Shown here piece after piece: positions 42,255 through 50,963 of a DNA stretch of 64,000 bases. The notes under the pieces were generated by a model. It had not been told where the DNA came from. It saw nothing but the letters and a program-made list of their open reading frames with translations, and did not search any database. Each line of letters begins with the position of its first letter. Positions within the stretch are counted from its first letter, which is position 1. Source of the stretch: Chloroflexaceae bacterium (GTDB lineage Bacteria; Chloroflexota; Chloroflexia; Chloroflexales; Chloroflexaceae); the NCBI GenBank assembly GCA_025057155.1, contig JANWYD010000013.1, positions 96,679-160,678 of the forward strand, written 5' to 3'. A program made the position numbers and the translations under genes.

Positions 42255-43418
42255 CTATGGGATGTAAATCCGCACGCCGGGGTAAATCAGGTCGGGATCA
42301 GGGCCAAGCACGTTGCGGTTGGCGTTGAAGATCCGGGGCCAGAGCAGCTCGTTGCCGTAGGCTCGCACAGCAATCCAGCGCAGGTAGTCGTGAGGCTGGA
42401 TGGTGTAGAAGCTGTGGCGGGCAATCGGACCGCGGGCGGGGAGCCGTGCGGGCGCCGTTGGAGACGCGGCGATCCGCGGCAGGACCAGGCGCTGACCGGG
42501 GCGCAGCAGATTGGGGTTGGCGCCGATCACGTGGTAATTAGCGTCCCAGATCACCGGGGCGAAGCGCGCGGCGCCGTAGAAGCGCAGCGAGATGCTGCTC
42601 AGGGTATCGCCGCTGCGCACCACATACACTGCCGCGACGGGCCGTGCCGGGCGGGCAACCGCGCCGCCAGCGGGGCGACCGGGGCCAGCGGGCGGCACAG
42701 CGCCGATCTGGCCGCCGAAGGGCACTCCGTCCTGGTAGCCGGGAGGTTGCACATAGCCGGGCGGTGGCGGGGGCTGCGGCACCGGGGCCGCTGGCGGCGC
42801 TGGCGGCGGGGGCGGGGGAATGATCTGGTCGGCCAGGGTGATAGCCGGCAGGCTCATGGTTACCGGAGTGTAGGCAAACGCAGCGTCGGGCAGGCGATTA
42901 ACCGTGGTAAAGCTAACCGGTTCGGGGCGAGCGGCGGCCGGCGCCTCGGCCAGTTCAAAAGCCGGGAACGCAACCGGCGCAACGGGAGGGCGCGCGACGA
43001 TGCTCTCCAGCATTGCCGCATCTTCGGCGGTAGGCGCGGCGAGGAGGCTGGCGAGGAGGGCCTGATCGGCGGCAGCCTGTTCGGCGAGCGTATGAACCGC
43101 GGGGACCAGCGCGGCGGCCAGGGTAGGCGCCACGCCCTCCCGGGCGGCCCGGACCGGCGTAGCTCGCACACTGGCCATGGCAATCCCGCCTGCCAGCAGA
43201 ACCACTGCGGCGCCGCCGAGGAGGCGGGAAGTCCTTCGTGCGCCGGATCGGGACGCTGCGCGGCAAGCCGACGCGGGCGAGCGCAGCGGGGCCAGGCGCG
43301 CCGCGGCAGCCCAGGGCGGCGCGCTCGCCGTGGTCGCAAGCAGGCCCTCAAGGAGCGCAGCCTCGGCGCCAGCCGGGGCAAGAACGCCTCGACGACCTGC
43401 AGAAGCTTTGGCATTCAT
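42255..43418 (-). CDS. Membrane-anchored protein with two C-terminal LysM domains
   Basis: A 387-residue protein. A single membrane span (LLGGAAVVLLAGGIAMASV) lies at about 66-84. Then comes an alanine-rich stretch, a proline-rich linker (PPPPPPAPPAAPVPQPPPPP), and two LysM domains: YVVRSGDTLSSISLRFYGAA and FYTIQPHDYLRWIAVRAYGN. LysM domains bind peptidoglycan. The protein would face the periplasm or cell wall. Its upstream neighbour is a phage-tube-like gene 230 bases away on the same strand; a link is possible but not shown. Function unknown. Confidence 0.85.
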   Translation of the reverse strand: MNAKASAGRRGVLAPAGAEAALLEGLLATTASAPPWAAAARLAPLRSPASACRAASRSGARRTSRLLGGAAVVLLAGGIAMASVRATPVRAAREGVAPTLAAALVPAVHTLAEQAAADQALLASLLAAPTAEDAAMLESIVARPPVAPVAFPAFELAEAPAAARPEPVSFTTVNRLPDAAFAYTPVTMSLPAITLADQIIPPPPPPAPPAAPVPQPPPPPGYVQPPGYQDGVPFGGQIGAVPPAGPGRPAGGAVARPARPVAAVYVVRSGDTLSSISLRFYGAARFAPVIWDANYHVIGANPNLLRPGQRLVLPRIAASPTAPARLPARGPIARHSFYTIQPHDYLRWIAVRAYGNELLWPRIFNANRNVLGPDPDLIYPGVRIYIP

Positions 43419-43648
43419 GGCATACCCCTTCTCTCACGGGGCCCTGCGCCCCTGAGCGTGTTAAGAGCATAGCACACTCGCGCCAATGGTCAAGAGGCAT
43501 GAGAAAACCGCGAAGGAACCGTGGTCCTCCGCGGGTGCGTACTTACCGTATTCGGATAGGTCGTAGATAACTCAGACCTCACAGGTCTGGCGAACCTGCG
43601 AGGTCAACAGGCGCCCCTGCACTGCTGCGCCGGCTTCTCCCGGGGCGG

Positions 43649-44077
43649 TCAGACCTGGCGGATGGCTTCGTAGACGATCTCCAGCATCGCGATCTGGCCG
43701 CTGTCGCCGTCGGCGCGAGCCACTTCCCAGGTTGACGGCCAGGCGCCGCTGAAGCGCCAGCGGCCCTTCACGTGCCCGAAGGAATCGAGTTCAATAATCG
43801 AGCCATCGTGGCGCACCGGGTGGCCGCTCAAGGTCATATCTTCCCATTCAATCAGCGACTGATCGAGGGTGACGCCATTCGACAGACGGATCACCATATC
43901 ATGGCCCGGCTCCGCCAGGTCGAGCAGGCTGATCTCGTCGTCGCCGATATAGAACTCGATAGGATCCTCATAGCCGTGCAGACCTACGCACTCACGAAAG
44001 GCCGCGCAGGGCACCCCCTCGACTTCAACGATAAAGCGATACTCGCGCAGGTTACTCGGTAACACGATGTTCCGCAT
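43649..44077 (-). CDS. Phage-tail-tube-like protein (T4 gp19 family)
   Basis: A 142-residue protein resembling T4 gp19-type tail tube proteins of phages and contractile injection systems: NLREYRFIVEVEGVPCAAFR, GLHGYEDPIEFYIGDDEIS, MVIRLSNGVTLDQSLIEWED and a C-terminal EIVYEAIRQV. Such proteins form the inner tube. AGGAGGT lies directly beside the first ATG (44083) but six bases before ATG 44077, so the second is the probable start. No sheath, baseplate or AAA ATPase gene is adjacent. The nearest neighbour with a possible link is the LysM protein downstream. It may be an orphan tube gene or a scattered locus. Confidence 0.8.
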   Translation of the reverse strand: MRNIVLPSNLREYRFIVEVEGVPCAAFRECVGLHGYEDPIEFYIGDDEISLLDLAEPGHDMVIRLSNGVTLDQSLIEWEDMTLSGHPVRHDGSIIELDSFGHVKGRWRFSGAWPSTWEVARADGDSGQIAMLEIVYEAIRQV

Positions 44078-44305
44078 CACCATACCTCCTCGCTGGTGAG
44101 AAGGGCGGCGGGTGCAGACGCCCCCGCTCCCCGCCCCAACCCTGTCTCGCGCGGCGAAATAACTCCACGACCCGTTAACGACAACGACAAGACGTTCCGA
44201 AGCTGTTGCACCTCTGTTGATTCAGTATAATGCAGCGCGGCATTCAGGACGGAAAAGAAAGCTGCCGTCGGGGTTATAAGACCTTTACCATTTCGCCGCT
44301 AACAG

Positions 44306-44332
44306 AGCGGGGAGGGCGTTGCCCTCCCCGCT
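44306..44332 (-). terminator. Terminator-like hairpin after bchE
   Basis: AGCGGGGAGGGC-GTT-GCCCTCCCCGCT, a perfect 12-base-pair stem with a 3-base loop, about 20 bases downstream of the bchE stop. No T-tract. Confidence 0.6.
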
Positions 44333-44350
44333 TGCCATCCCGCTGCAGAC

Positions 44351-45985
44351 TCAGCAGCCTACCTGCCGATTGGGATCGCGCAGCGGCAGGTTCAACGGAT
44401 TCTCGGCCTGATCGCGGATCAATTCGGGATCAATGCCTCTGGGGATAGCGCCGCCGAAGGTCGTGTCGGCCACCAGTTCGGGGCGCTCCTCCTTGAGGCG
44501 GGCGATCTCCTCGCGCGTGAACACGCGGCTCTGGTCAAAGCCCAGATCAACCTGGATGGAGGCTCCCTTCATATGGATGCGGCCGATGTCGTAGAAGCGC
44601 TTCTCGAAGGTGGTCTTGGCAAAGGCGCGCAGACAGCCGAGCATGTACTTGCGCTTGGCCTTATCTTTGATGAAGGGGTACTCCAGGAAGGCCTTGCGCA
44701 TGTAGAATCGGGCGTAGTTGCGCAGCACGCCTTTAAGCACCTGCTCGCGCTCCATCATATCGGGCTTCATGATCGGGGTGACGAAGTTATACTTGGAGTA
44801 GTCGCGCACTTCGACCCGGTCGCCCAGTTCCTCGAACAGTTCAGCGAAGGGCCAGGGAGTGTACATGTTCCAGTTGGCCATGTCCACCTTCCAATCGAGG
44901 GCCATGCGGTAGGTCTCCTCGATCGTTTCGGGAGTTTCGTTTTCCAATCCCATAATGAACTGGGCCTCGGCGACCATGCCCGCTTCCTGAATGAGGCGAA
45001 TAGCCGTCTTATTCTGCTCAATGGTCGTCTGCTTGCGGAAGATTTCCAGGTTCATCTGGGCTGCGGCTTCAGTGCCCAGCGAGATATGCATCAGCCCGGC
45101 GCGCCGCCAGAGGGGCAGCAGATCCTTGTCGCGCATAATATCGGTGACGCGAGTGTTGATGCCCCAGAGCACCGGCAGCTTGCGGCGGACCAGTTCTTCG
45201 CAGAGGGCGGTGAACTTCTTGCGGTTAAGCGTCGGCTCCTCGTCGGCGAGGATGAAGAAGCCGATCTTGTAATCGCGCACCAGCGACTCGATCTCGTCAA
45301 CAAACTTGATCGGATTGCGCGTGCGGTAGCGCCGCCAGAACTTCCACTGCGAGCAGAACCGGCAGGTGAAGGGACACCCGCGGGCGAAGTTCGGCACCGC
45401 CACGCGCACGTTGAGCGGCACGTAGATGTACTTATCCCAGTCGAGCAGGCTCCAATCGGGAGAGAGGGTGTCGAGGTCGGCGATGGGATCGGCGGCCGGG
45501 GTGGCAACGACCTTGCCGTCTTCCATATAGGCAATGCCGCGAATGTTGGGGCGGTCCTTCAGATCCGACCCGGCCTCGATGCTGCGCATCAAGTTGACGA
45601 TGATCTCTTCGCCCTCGCCGCGCACGATATAGTCAATCCAGGGCGCCTCGCTGAAGACCTGGGTGTACATGAACGTGGGATGGATGCCGCCGAGGATCAG
45701 TCTGGCGTTGGGCCGTTCTTCGCGCGCGATCTTCAGCGTATCCTGGGCCTTGAGGATCATCGGCGTGATCGCCGTGGCCATGATTACGTCAGGCTGGTTG
45801 ACGCGGATGATCTGGCGGAGTTGGTCGTCGGGGATGTGGAAGGTCATCGCATCAACGAAGCGGATGTTGTCGTAGCCCGCCTTTTTCAAGGCGCCGCCAA
45901 TGTAGGGCACCCAACTCGGCGGCCAGTTTCCGGCAATCTCGGCCCCGCCGGCGTGATAGTTCGGCTGGATCATCATGATCCGCAT
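44351..45985 (-). CDS. bchE: Mg-protoporphyrin IX monomethyl ester anaerobic cyclase BchE
   Basis: A 544-residue B12-binding radical SAM enzyme that forms the isocyclic E-ring of bacteriochlorophyll without oxygen. The N-terminus MRIMMIQPNYHAGGAEIAGN and WPPSWVPYIG is characteristic of BchE. The radical SAM motif is ARGCPFTCRFCSQW (C204, C208, C211). The cobalamin domain is N-terminal (about 1-140, with LILGGIHPTF). ATG 45985 has GAGGGGAG upstream; the longer frame has no similarity. It lies 102 bases after bchJ on the same strand, forming a small pigment operon divergent from hoxEFUYH. This is the strongest evidence that the organism is phototrophic. Confidence 0.93.
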   Translation of the reverse strand: MRIMMIQPNYHAGGAEIAGNWPPSWVPYIGGALKKAGYDNIRFVDAMTFHIPDDQLRQIIRVNQPDVIMATAITPMILKAQDTLKIAREERPNARLILGGIHPTFMYTQVFSEAPWIDYIVRGEGEEIIVNLMRSIEAGSDLKDRPNIRGIAYMEDGKVVATPAADPIADLDTLSPDWSLLDWDKYIYVPLNVRVAVPNFARGCPFTCRFCSQWKFWRRYRTRNPIKFVDEIESLVRDYKIGFFILADEEPTLNRKKFTALCEELVRRKLPVLWGINTRVTDIMRDKDLLPLWRRAGLMHISLGTEAAAQMNLEIFRKQTTIEQNKTAIRLIQEAGMVAEAQFIMGLENETPETIEETYRMALDWKVDMANWNMYTPWPFAELFEELGDRVEVRDYSKYNFVTPIMKPDMMEREQVLKGVLRNYARFYMRKAFLEYPFIKDKAKRKYMLGCLRAFAKTTFEKRFYDIGRIHMKGASIQVDLGFDQSRVFTREEIARLKEERPELVADTTFGGAIPRGIDPELIRDQAENPLNLPLRDPNRQVGC

Positions 45986-46087
45986 ACTGGTCTCCCCTCT
46001 GGCTTGTGGGGCGGCGCCCCGCATCCCTGCGACAGACTCTGAACTACAAGCAACCAAAAGGGGCCGGGCAGGGTCTCCTCCCCGGCA

Positions 46088-46699
46088 TCAGCGCCAGGTG
46101 ACGGTGAACGTACAGGCCTCGGCCCCGGAGGCCACACAGCCCGTTTCGCGCACGCGCACGCGCCGATCGATCAGGGTTCGCAACAGAGTCTGGAAACACT
46201 GCTCGTAGTAGCGGCAGATCGGCTCGGCAGCGGCAGCACCGCGACACTCCGGGCAATCGGCCAGCCGTAGCACCGCTTCGCCACGCCCCACCGCGTAGCT
46301 GAAGCGCCCCGTGCCGGCGAAAGTCCAGGCGTGGGCGGCGATGGCCTTCAGCAACACGCGCAGTCCCGCGGCCGGCGGCAGCAGCGGCAGCACGCGATGG
46401 GCCGGCCGGGGGATGCGGTGCGCCAGCAGGTAGCCCGCGGTGCGCTCGCCCGAACGGGCCAGGACGCGCCCCGCCTCCGCTATGCCCGCTTCGGCCCGCA
46501 GCGCGTCAATCAGGGCGACGAACTCCTGCTCGTCCACCATCGTCGTTGGCAGGCGCTCCACCAGGTCGCTCCGGCCCATGCGCCGCAGAAAGCCCCGGGT
46601 CTCCTCCCGGCCCCACGCCTCTTCGAGCGCGCCGACCGTCTGGATGATCGCGTTGGGGCCGATCCGCGCTGCGCCTGTGGCCGCGTGCGTCGCCTGCAT
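46088..46699 (-). CDS. bchJ: BchJ-like V4R-domain protein of bacteriochlorophyll synthesis
   Basis: A 203-residue protein ending in a V4R (4-vinyl reductase) domain: GRGEAVLRLADCPECRGAAA then CRYYEQCFQTLLRTLI and the ETGCVASGAEACTFTVTWR end. BchJ affects bacteriochlorophyll synthesis, but its own reaction is uncertain; it is probably a substrate carrier or chaperone. ATG 46699 is chosen because AAAGGAG lies six bases upstream; the upstream ATG at 46714 would overlap that site. It precedes bchE. The 267-base region between it and hoxE must hold both divergent promoters. Confidence 0.85.
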   Translation of the reverse strand: MQATHAATGAARIGPNAIIQTVGALEEAWGREETRGFLRRMGRSDLVERLPTTMVDEQEFVALIDALRAEAGIAEAGRVLARSGERTAGYLLAHRIPRPAHRVLPLLPPAAGLRVLLKAIAAHAWTFAGTGRFSYAVGRGEAVLRLADCPECRGAAAAEPICRYYEQCFQTLLRTLIDRRVRVRETGCVASGAEACTFTVTWR

Positions 46700-46966
46700 G
46701 GGAGCTCCTTTCATGGAATGGAAGTGTTGTTACATTTTATACATGAATCGTGCGCAGTCTACCATGACCGTTTGCGTCGCACAGTGGTAATCGCTCAACG
46801 GTCTGTAAGCATTTCTTCTCAGACGGCGCCGCGCCCCGGTGCTAGGATGAACCGCAGGGAGATTGTATCCCGGTGCAACTTTTTGCGTTCCCGCTTCGAG
46901 AGAGGCGCGGAGAGGCTTCACCCCTCCGCAGGTCCGTCGAGACGAAGTAGTGTTGAGGAGCGATCC

Positions 46967-47482
46967 ATGTCCAACCGGGCGCCAGCCGACCCGGCGCCAA
47001 CCGCCGATAACCGGCAGAAGCTGCTCGAGGCGACCATGCGGCGCCATCAGTATCGCCCCGACGCGCTGATCGAGGTGCTGCACAAAGCCCAGGAGTTGTA
47101 CGGCCATCTCTCACCTCAGTTGCTCGCCTCCATCGCCCGTAGCCTCCACCTGCCGCCCAGTCGCGTCTACGGCGTGGCGACCTTCTACCACTTCTTCTCC
47201 CTCGCGCCCCAGGGTGAGCACACCTGCACCGTCTGCCTCGGCACCGCCTGCTACGTCAAGGGCGCGATGGAGATTCTGACCGCCCTGGAGGCGGAGACGG
47301 GCCTCAAGGCCGGCCACACCAGCCCCGATGGGCGCCTCTCGCTGCTCACGGCGCGTTGCCTGGGCGCCTGCGGCATCGCGCCCGCCGTGGTGCTCGATGG
47401 GGTGGTCATCGGCCATGCCGATGCCGAGACGCTGCGCGCCCGGCTGCACGCCCTGCTCGAAGCGACGCCCGTCGCATCGTGA
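46967..47482 (+). CDS. hoxE: HoxE, bidirectional NiFe-hydrogenase diaphorase subunit
   Basis: A 171-residue homologue of the NuoE-type subunit. YGVATFYHFFSLAPQGEHTC is the family signature, and CTVCLGTACYVKGA with ARCLGACGIAPAVVLDG contributes the four cysteines of a [2Fe-2S] cluster. As part of the bidirectional (group 3d) hydrogenase it links H2 oxidation or production to NAD. ATG 46967 has GAGGAG upstream. hoxF starts 12 bases after its stop. Confidence 0.93.
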   Translation: MSNRAPADPAPTADNRQKLLEATMRRHQYRPDALIEVLHKAQELYGHLSPQLLASIARSLHLPPSRVYGVATFYHFFSLAPQGEHTCTVCLGTACYVKGAMEILTALEAETGLKAGHTSPDGRLSLLTARCLGACGIAPAVVLDGVVIGHADAETLRARLHALLEATPVAS

Positions 47483-47494
47483 GAGAAGGCTTCC

Positions 47495-49114
47495 ATGGAC
47501 CTCGCCGAACTGCATGCCATTGCCGAGCGTGAACGCGCGCGACGCAAGGCCGTTCGCGTGCTCTGCTGCACCTCCTCGGGTTGCCAGGCGTCCCGCTCGC
47601 TCGAGTTGTTTCACCAACTGGAGGCCGCCGTGACCGCCACGGGCCAGGACGAGGCGGTTGAGGTGGCCAGTGTGGGCTGTATGGGCTTCTGCGGCCAGGG
47701 ACCGATGGTTCGAGTTGAACCGGCCAATCTGCTCTTCGAGCGGGTGCGTCCTGAACAGGCCCCGGAGATTATCGCCGCCCTCGCAGGGCAGCCATGCAGC
47801 GTCGAACGGGGCGATCCCAATCACCCCTTCTTCACCCGCCAGATGCACGTGGTACGGCGCAACGGCGGCATCATTGACCCCGAACGGATCGAGGAGTACA
47901 TCGCCGCCGGGGGCTACGAGGCCCTCTACCGGGTGCTGCACGATTTTTCGCCTGCCGAGGTTATCCAGGAGATTACCCGCAGCGGCCTGCGCGGGCGCGG
48001 CGGCGCCGGTTATCCCACCGGTCTGAAATGGGCCACCGTCGCCAAAAGTCCCGGCGAACGCAAGTTTGTGGTGTGCAACGGCGATGAGGGCGACCCGGGC
48101 GCGTTCATGGACCGGAGCATTCTCGAGAGTGACCCGCACCTGGTGCTCGAGGGCATGGCCATCGCCGCCTACGCCGTCGGCGCCCACGAGGGCTACATCT
48201 TCGTGCGCGGAGAGTACCCGCTTGCCATCCAGCGTCTGAATCGCGCCATCAACCAGGCCAGGAAGCTCGGTCTCCTGGGCAGCCAGATCTTTGAGACCGC
48301 CTTCGATTTCAAGGTCGAGATCCGCGTGGGGGCCGGGGCCTTCGTGTGCGGCGAAGAGACCGCGTTGATCGCCAGCATCGAGGGCCGTCGCGGCCAGCCC
48401 CGCCCCCGCCCGCCCTACCCCGCCGAGAAGGGGCTCTGGGGCTTCCCCACCCTGATCAACAACGTCGAGACCTTCGCCAACATCGTGCCGATTATCGAGA
48501 ATGGCGCCGACTGGTACGCCGCGATCGGCACCGAGAAGAGCAAGGGCACCAAGGTCTTCGCCCTTACCGGCAAGGTGCGCAACACCGGCCTGATCGAAGT
48601 GCCCATGGGGATGACCCTGCGCGAGATCGTCGAAGACCTCGGCGGCGGCAGTCCCGACGGCACGCCCGTCAAGGCCGTGCAGACCGGCGGGCCTTCCGGC
48701 GGCTGTATCCCCGCCCGGCTCTTCGATACGCCGGTAGATTACGAGTCGCTCGCCGCCGCCGGTTCGATTATGGGCTCCGGCGGCATGGTGGTGATGGACG
48801 ACCACACCAGCATGGTCGAGATCGCCCGGTTTTACATGGCCTTTTGCATGGACGAGTCCTGCGGCAAGTGCGTCCCCTGCCGCGTCGGCACGGTGCAGAT
48901 GCACCGGCTGCTCAGCAAGATTGCCGCCGGCCAGGCCACACCCGTCGATCTTGAACAGCTTGAACAACTCTGCCGCCTCGTGCGTGAAACCAGCCTGTGC
49001 GGCCTCGGCCAGTCGGCCCCCAATCCGGTGTTGAGCACGTTGCGTTACTTCCGCGAGGAGTACGAGGCTTTGCTGCGCGAAGATGCCGCCGCCAGCGCGA
49101 ATGGAAAACCCTGA
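47495..49114 (+). CDS. hoxF: HoxF, NADH/FMN-binding hydrogenase subunit
   Basis: A 539-residue subunit. An N-terminal [2Fe-2S]-like domain ([12 protein letters not shown] and [10 protein letters not shown]) precedes the NuoF core. [20 protein letters not shown] binds [23 protein letters not shown] binds FMN, and [13 protein letters not shown] with a later Cys carries the [4Fe-4S] cluster. The protein passes electrons between NAD(H) and the hydrogenase module. The 140 bases after its stop contain an octamer repeat, which breaks the spacing of the operon. Confidence 0.95.
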   Translation: MDLAELHAIAERERARRKAVRVLCCTSSGCQASRSLELFHQLEAAVTATGQDEAVEVASVGCMGFCGQGPMVRVEPANLLFERVRPEQAPEIIAALAGQPCSVERGDPNHPFFTRQMHVVRRNGGIIDPERIEEYIAAGGYEALYRVLHDFSPAEVIQEITRSGLRGRGGAGYPTGLKWATVAKSPGERKFVVCNGDEGDPGAFMDRSILESDPHLVLEGMAIAAYAVGAHEGYIFVRGEYPLAIQRLNRAINQARKLGLLGSQIFETAFDFKVEIRVGAGAFVCGEETALIASIEGRRGQPRPRPPYPAEKGLWGFPTLINNVETFANIVPIIENGADWYAAIGTEKSKGTKVFALTGKVRNTGLIEVPMGMTLREIVEDLGGGSPDGTPVKAVQTGGPSGGCIPARLFDTPVDYESLAAAGSIMGSGGMVVMDDHTSMVEIARFYMAFCMDESCGKCVPCRVGTVQMHRLLSKIAAGQATPVDLEQLEQLCRLVRETSLCGLGQSAPNPVLSTLRYFREEYEALLREDAAASANGKP

Positions 49115-49133
49115 GGAGCGGCAGATCAGGCGG

Positions 49134-49180
49134 AGAGGTGTGGAGGTGTGGAGGTGGAGAAATGACCGCTACACCTCTGC
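49134..49180. repeat. Octamer inverted-arm repeat inside the hox operon, copy 5
   Basis: Units GAGGTGTG run from 49134 to 49160, with a short complement (CTACACCTC) at 49170-49180. It lies within the 140-base gap between hoxF and hoxU, so the transcript probably includes it. Confidence 0.75.
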
Positions 49181-49254
49181 AAAGGAGAGCGGTTGAGGTG
49201 TGACGCTGAGGGTCAGATTGTCAAGCAGACGTGAACTATGCCTTCGGAGGATGT

Positions 49255-49962
49255 ATGGCAGCTCGAACCCTGACCATTGATGGCCGGCTCGTTAGCGCCC
49301 GCGCCGGCGAGAGCATCCTCGAAGCGGCGCGCGATGCAGGCATCCATATCCCCACCCTCTGCTACCTCGACGGTCTCTCCGAGGTGGGCGCCTGCCGCCT
49401 CTGCCTGGTCGAAGTGGCCGGCTCGAACCGGCTCCTGCCCGCCTGCCTCACACCGGTCAGCGAGGGGATGGAGGTGCAAACCGCCACCGAACGGCTACGC
49501 GAGCACCGGCGGGCGATTGTCGAGTTGCTCTTCGCCGAACGCAACCATGTCTGCGCGGTCTGCGTGGCTTCAGGGAACTGCGAGTTGCAGAACCTGGCTA
49601 TCCAGGTGGGGATGACCCACGTGCGCTACGACTATCTCAACCCCGTCTGCGCCGTAGACATCAGCCATCCCCAGTTTGGCATTGACCACAATCGCTGTGT
49701 GCTCTGCGCCCGCTGTGTGCGCGCCTGCGACGAGGTTGAAGGGGTGCATACCTGGGACGTCGCGGGGCGCGGCATCCACGCGCGGGTAATTACGGATCTG
49801 GGCGTTCCCTGGGGCCAGGCCGAGACATGCACCTCCTGCGGCAAGTGCCTGCTGGCCTGCCCCACCGGGGCGATCTTCCGCCGTGGCACCAGTGTCGCCG
49901 AACTCGAACGCGACCCGAAACGCATCGCGCAGATCGTCGCTGCGCGCCAGGAGCGCTGGTAA
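49255..49962 (+). CDS. hoxU: HoxU, iron-sulfur hydrogenase subunit
   Basis: A 235-residue NuoG-like subunit. The N-terminal plant-type [2Fe-2S] domain has CYLDGLSEVGACRLC. CAVCVASGNCEL follows, and two bacterial [4Fe-4S] sets, CVLCARCVRACDEVEG and CTSCGKCLLACPTG, lie in the C-terminal half. It carries electrons from HoxF/E to HoxY. ATG 49255 with GGAGG four bases upstream is the better start; an upstream ATG at 49231 has none. hoxY begins seven bases after its stop. Confidence 0.95.
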   Translation: MAARTLTIDGRLVSARAGESILEAARDAGIHIPTLCYLDGLSEVGACRLCLVEVAGSNRLLPACLTPVSEGMEVQTATERLREHRRAIVELLFAERNHVCAVCVASGNCELQNLAIQVGMTHVRYDYLNPVCAVDISHPQFGIDHNRCVLCARCVRACDEVEGVHTWDVAGRGIHARVITDLGVPWGQAETCTSCGKCLLACPTGAIFRRGTSVAELERDPKRIAQIVAARQERW

Positions 49963-49969
49963 ATTGACT

Positions 49970-50503
49970 ATGTCCAGGATCACCTTCGCTACCGTCTGGT
50001 TTGGAGGTTGCTCGGGCTGCCATATGTCGCTGCTCGACCTCGACGCCTGGCTGTTCGACCTGGCAAGTAAGGTCGAGCTGGTCTATGGCCCGCTTGCCGA
50101 TCAGAAGACCTTCCCCGACGGGGTGGATCTGACCCTGGTGGAGGGCGCGATTGCCAACGAAGAGCACCTGGCCCTGGCGCGGGAGATCCGCCGGAAAACC
50201 CGCGTCCTCGTTGCTCTGGGCGACTGCGCCGTGACCGGCAATGTCACCGCCCTGCGCAACCTGGCGGGTGATCCGTCGGGCCTGCTCCAGCAGATCTATG
50301 CCGAGCGCGGCGACCCGACGCTCGCTGTTCCCAGGGCGCCGGGCATCGTGCCGCGCCTTATCGAACGGGTGACGCCACTCCACGCCGCGGTGCCGGTGGA
50401 CCATTTTCTCCCCGGTTGCCCGCCCTCCGCACCGCGCATCCGGGCCATGCTCGAAGCGTTGCTCGCTGGCGCGGAACCGTCCGAGATCGGGCGTTTTGGC
50501 TAG
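49970..50503 (+). CDS. hoxY: HoxY, small NiFe-hydrogenase subunit
   Basis: A 177-residue hydrogenase small subunit, with the proximal [4Fe-4S] cluster. Conserved features are ATVWFGGCSGCHMSLLDLDA, ALGDCAVTGNVTALRN and HFLPGCPPSAPRIRAM, whose cysteines bind the cluster. It transfers electrons to and from the NiFe site of HoxH. ATG 49970 gives the family N-terminus; the ribosome binding site is weak. A 460-base gap precedes hoxH. Confidence 0.95.
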   Translation: MSRITFATVWFGGCSGCHMSLLDLDAWLFDLASKVELVYGPLADQKTFPDGVDLTLVEGAIANEEHLALAREIRRKTRVLVALGDCAVTGNVTALRNLAGDPSGLLQQIYAERGDPTLAVPRAPGIVPRLIERVTPLHAAVPVDHFLPGCPPSAPRIRAMLEALLAGAEPSEIGRFG

Positions 50504-50963
50504 CTGCATGATCTGGGGGGCATCGCTCCGCCAGGGCGATCCGCGTTCGCGGTTCCGCTCTGCGGCCCGCTGGATGCGCGGTCAGGGGAGGTTCGGAGGG
50601 CTACGCCCTCCGCGATCCTTCTTGTTCCGCCTGTGGCAGGCAAGCCCTCCAGCGAAGCCGGGACAGGTCTACTGTCGCGGATGGAACATGACAAAAGGCG
50701 CCGGAGAGGCATGGCCTTCTCAGGTGCAGGGTTTTCCGGCGCATGCTCGCGTCGCATGCGCCATCCGGGGCATTGGGACGCCCAACTCTCCCCTCTCCCG
50801 CTCGCAGGAGAGGGGGGCGGGGAGAGTGAGGATCGTCAGCGCAGTGGAATGCCGAAAACCGCTTCTCACTCGAAAAACCCTACACTTGAGAAGAGGCATG
50901 GCCTCTCTGCGTCCCTCCAGATGGCAACATAAGTCTGAACTGAGAATCTAGAATATAAATCCC
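50504..50963. other. Long gene-free gap between hoxY and hoxH
   Basis: About 460 bases, where these genes are normally close together. It holds a perfect 8-base-pair hairpin CGGAGGGC/GCCCTCCG (50594-50612) and a C-rich then G-rich stretch near 50788-50825. I see no intact gene. Confidence 0.65.

Noticed and set aside
46700..46966. FNR-type or PpsR-type operator between bchJ and hoxE
   Set aside because: No TTGAT-N4-ATCAA or TGT-N12-ACA match was found; only partial matches are present.
47111..48967. Minus-strand reading frame of 618 codons
   Set aside because: It is the antisense shadow of hoxE/hoxF and has no recognisable domain.
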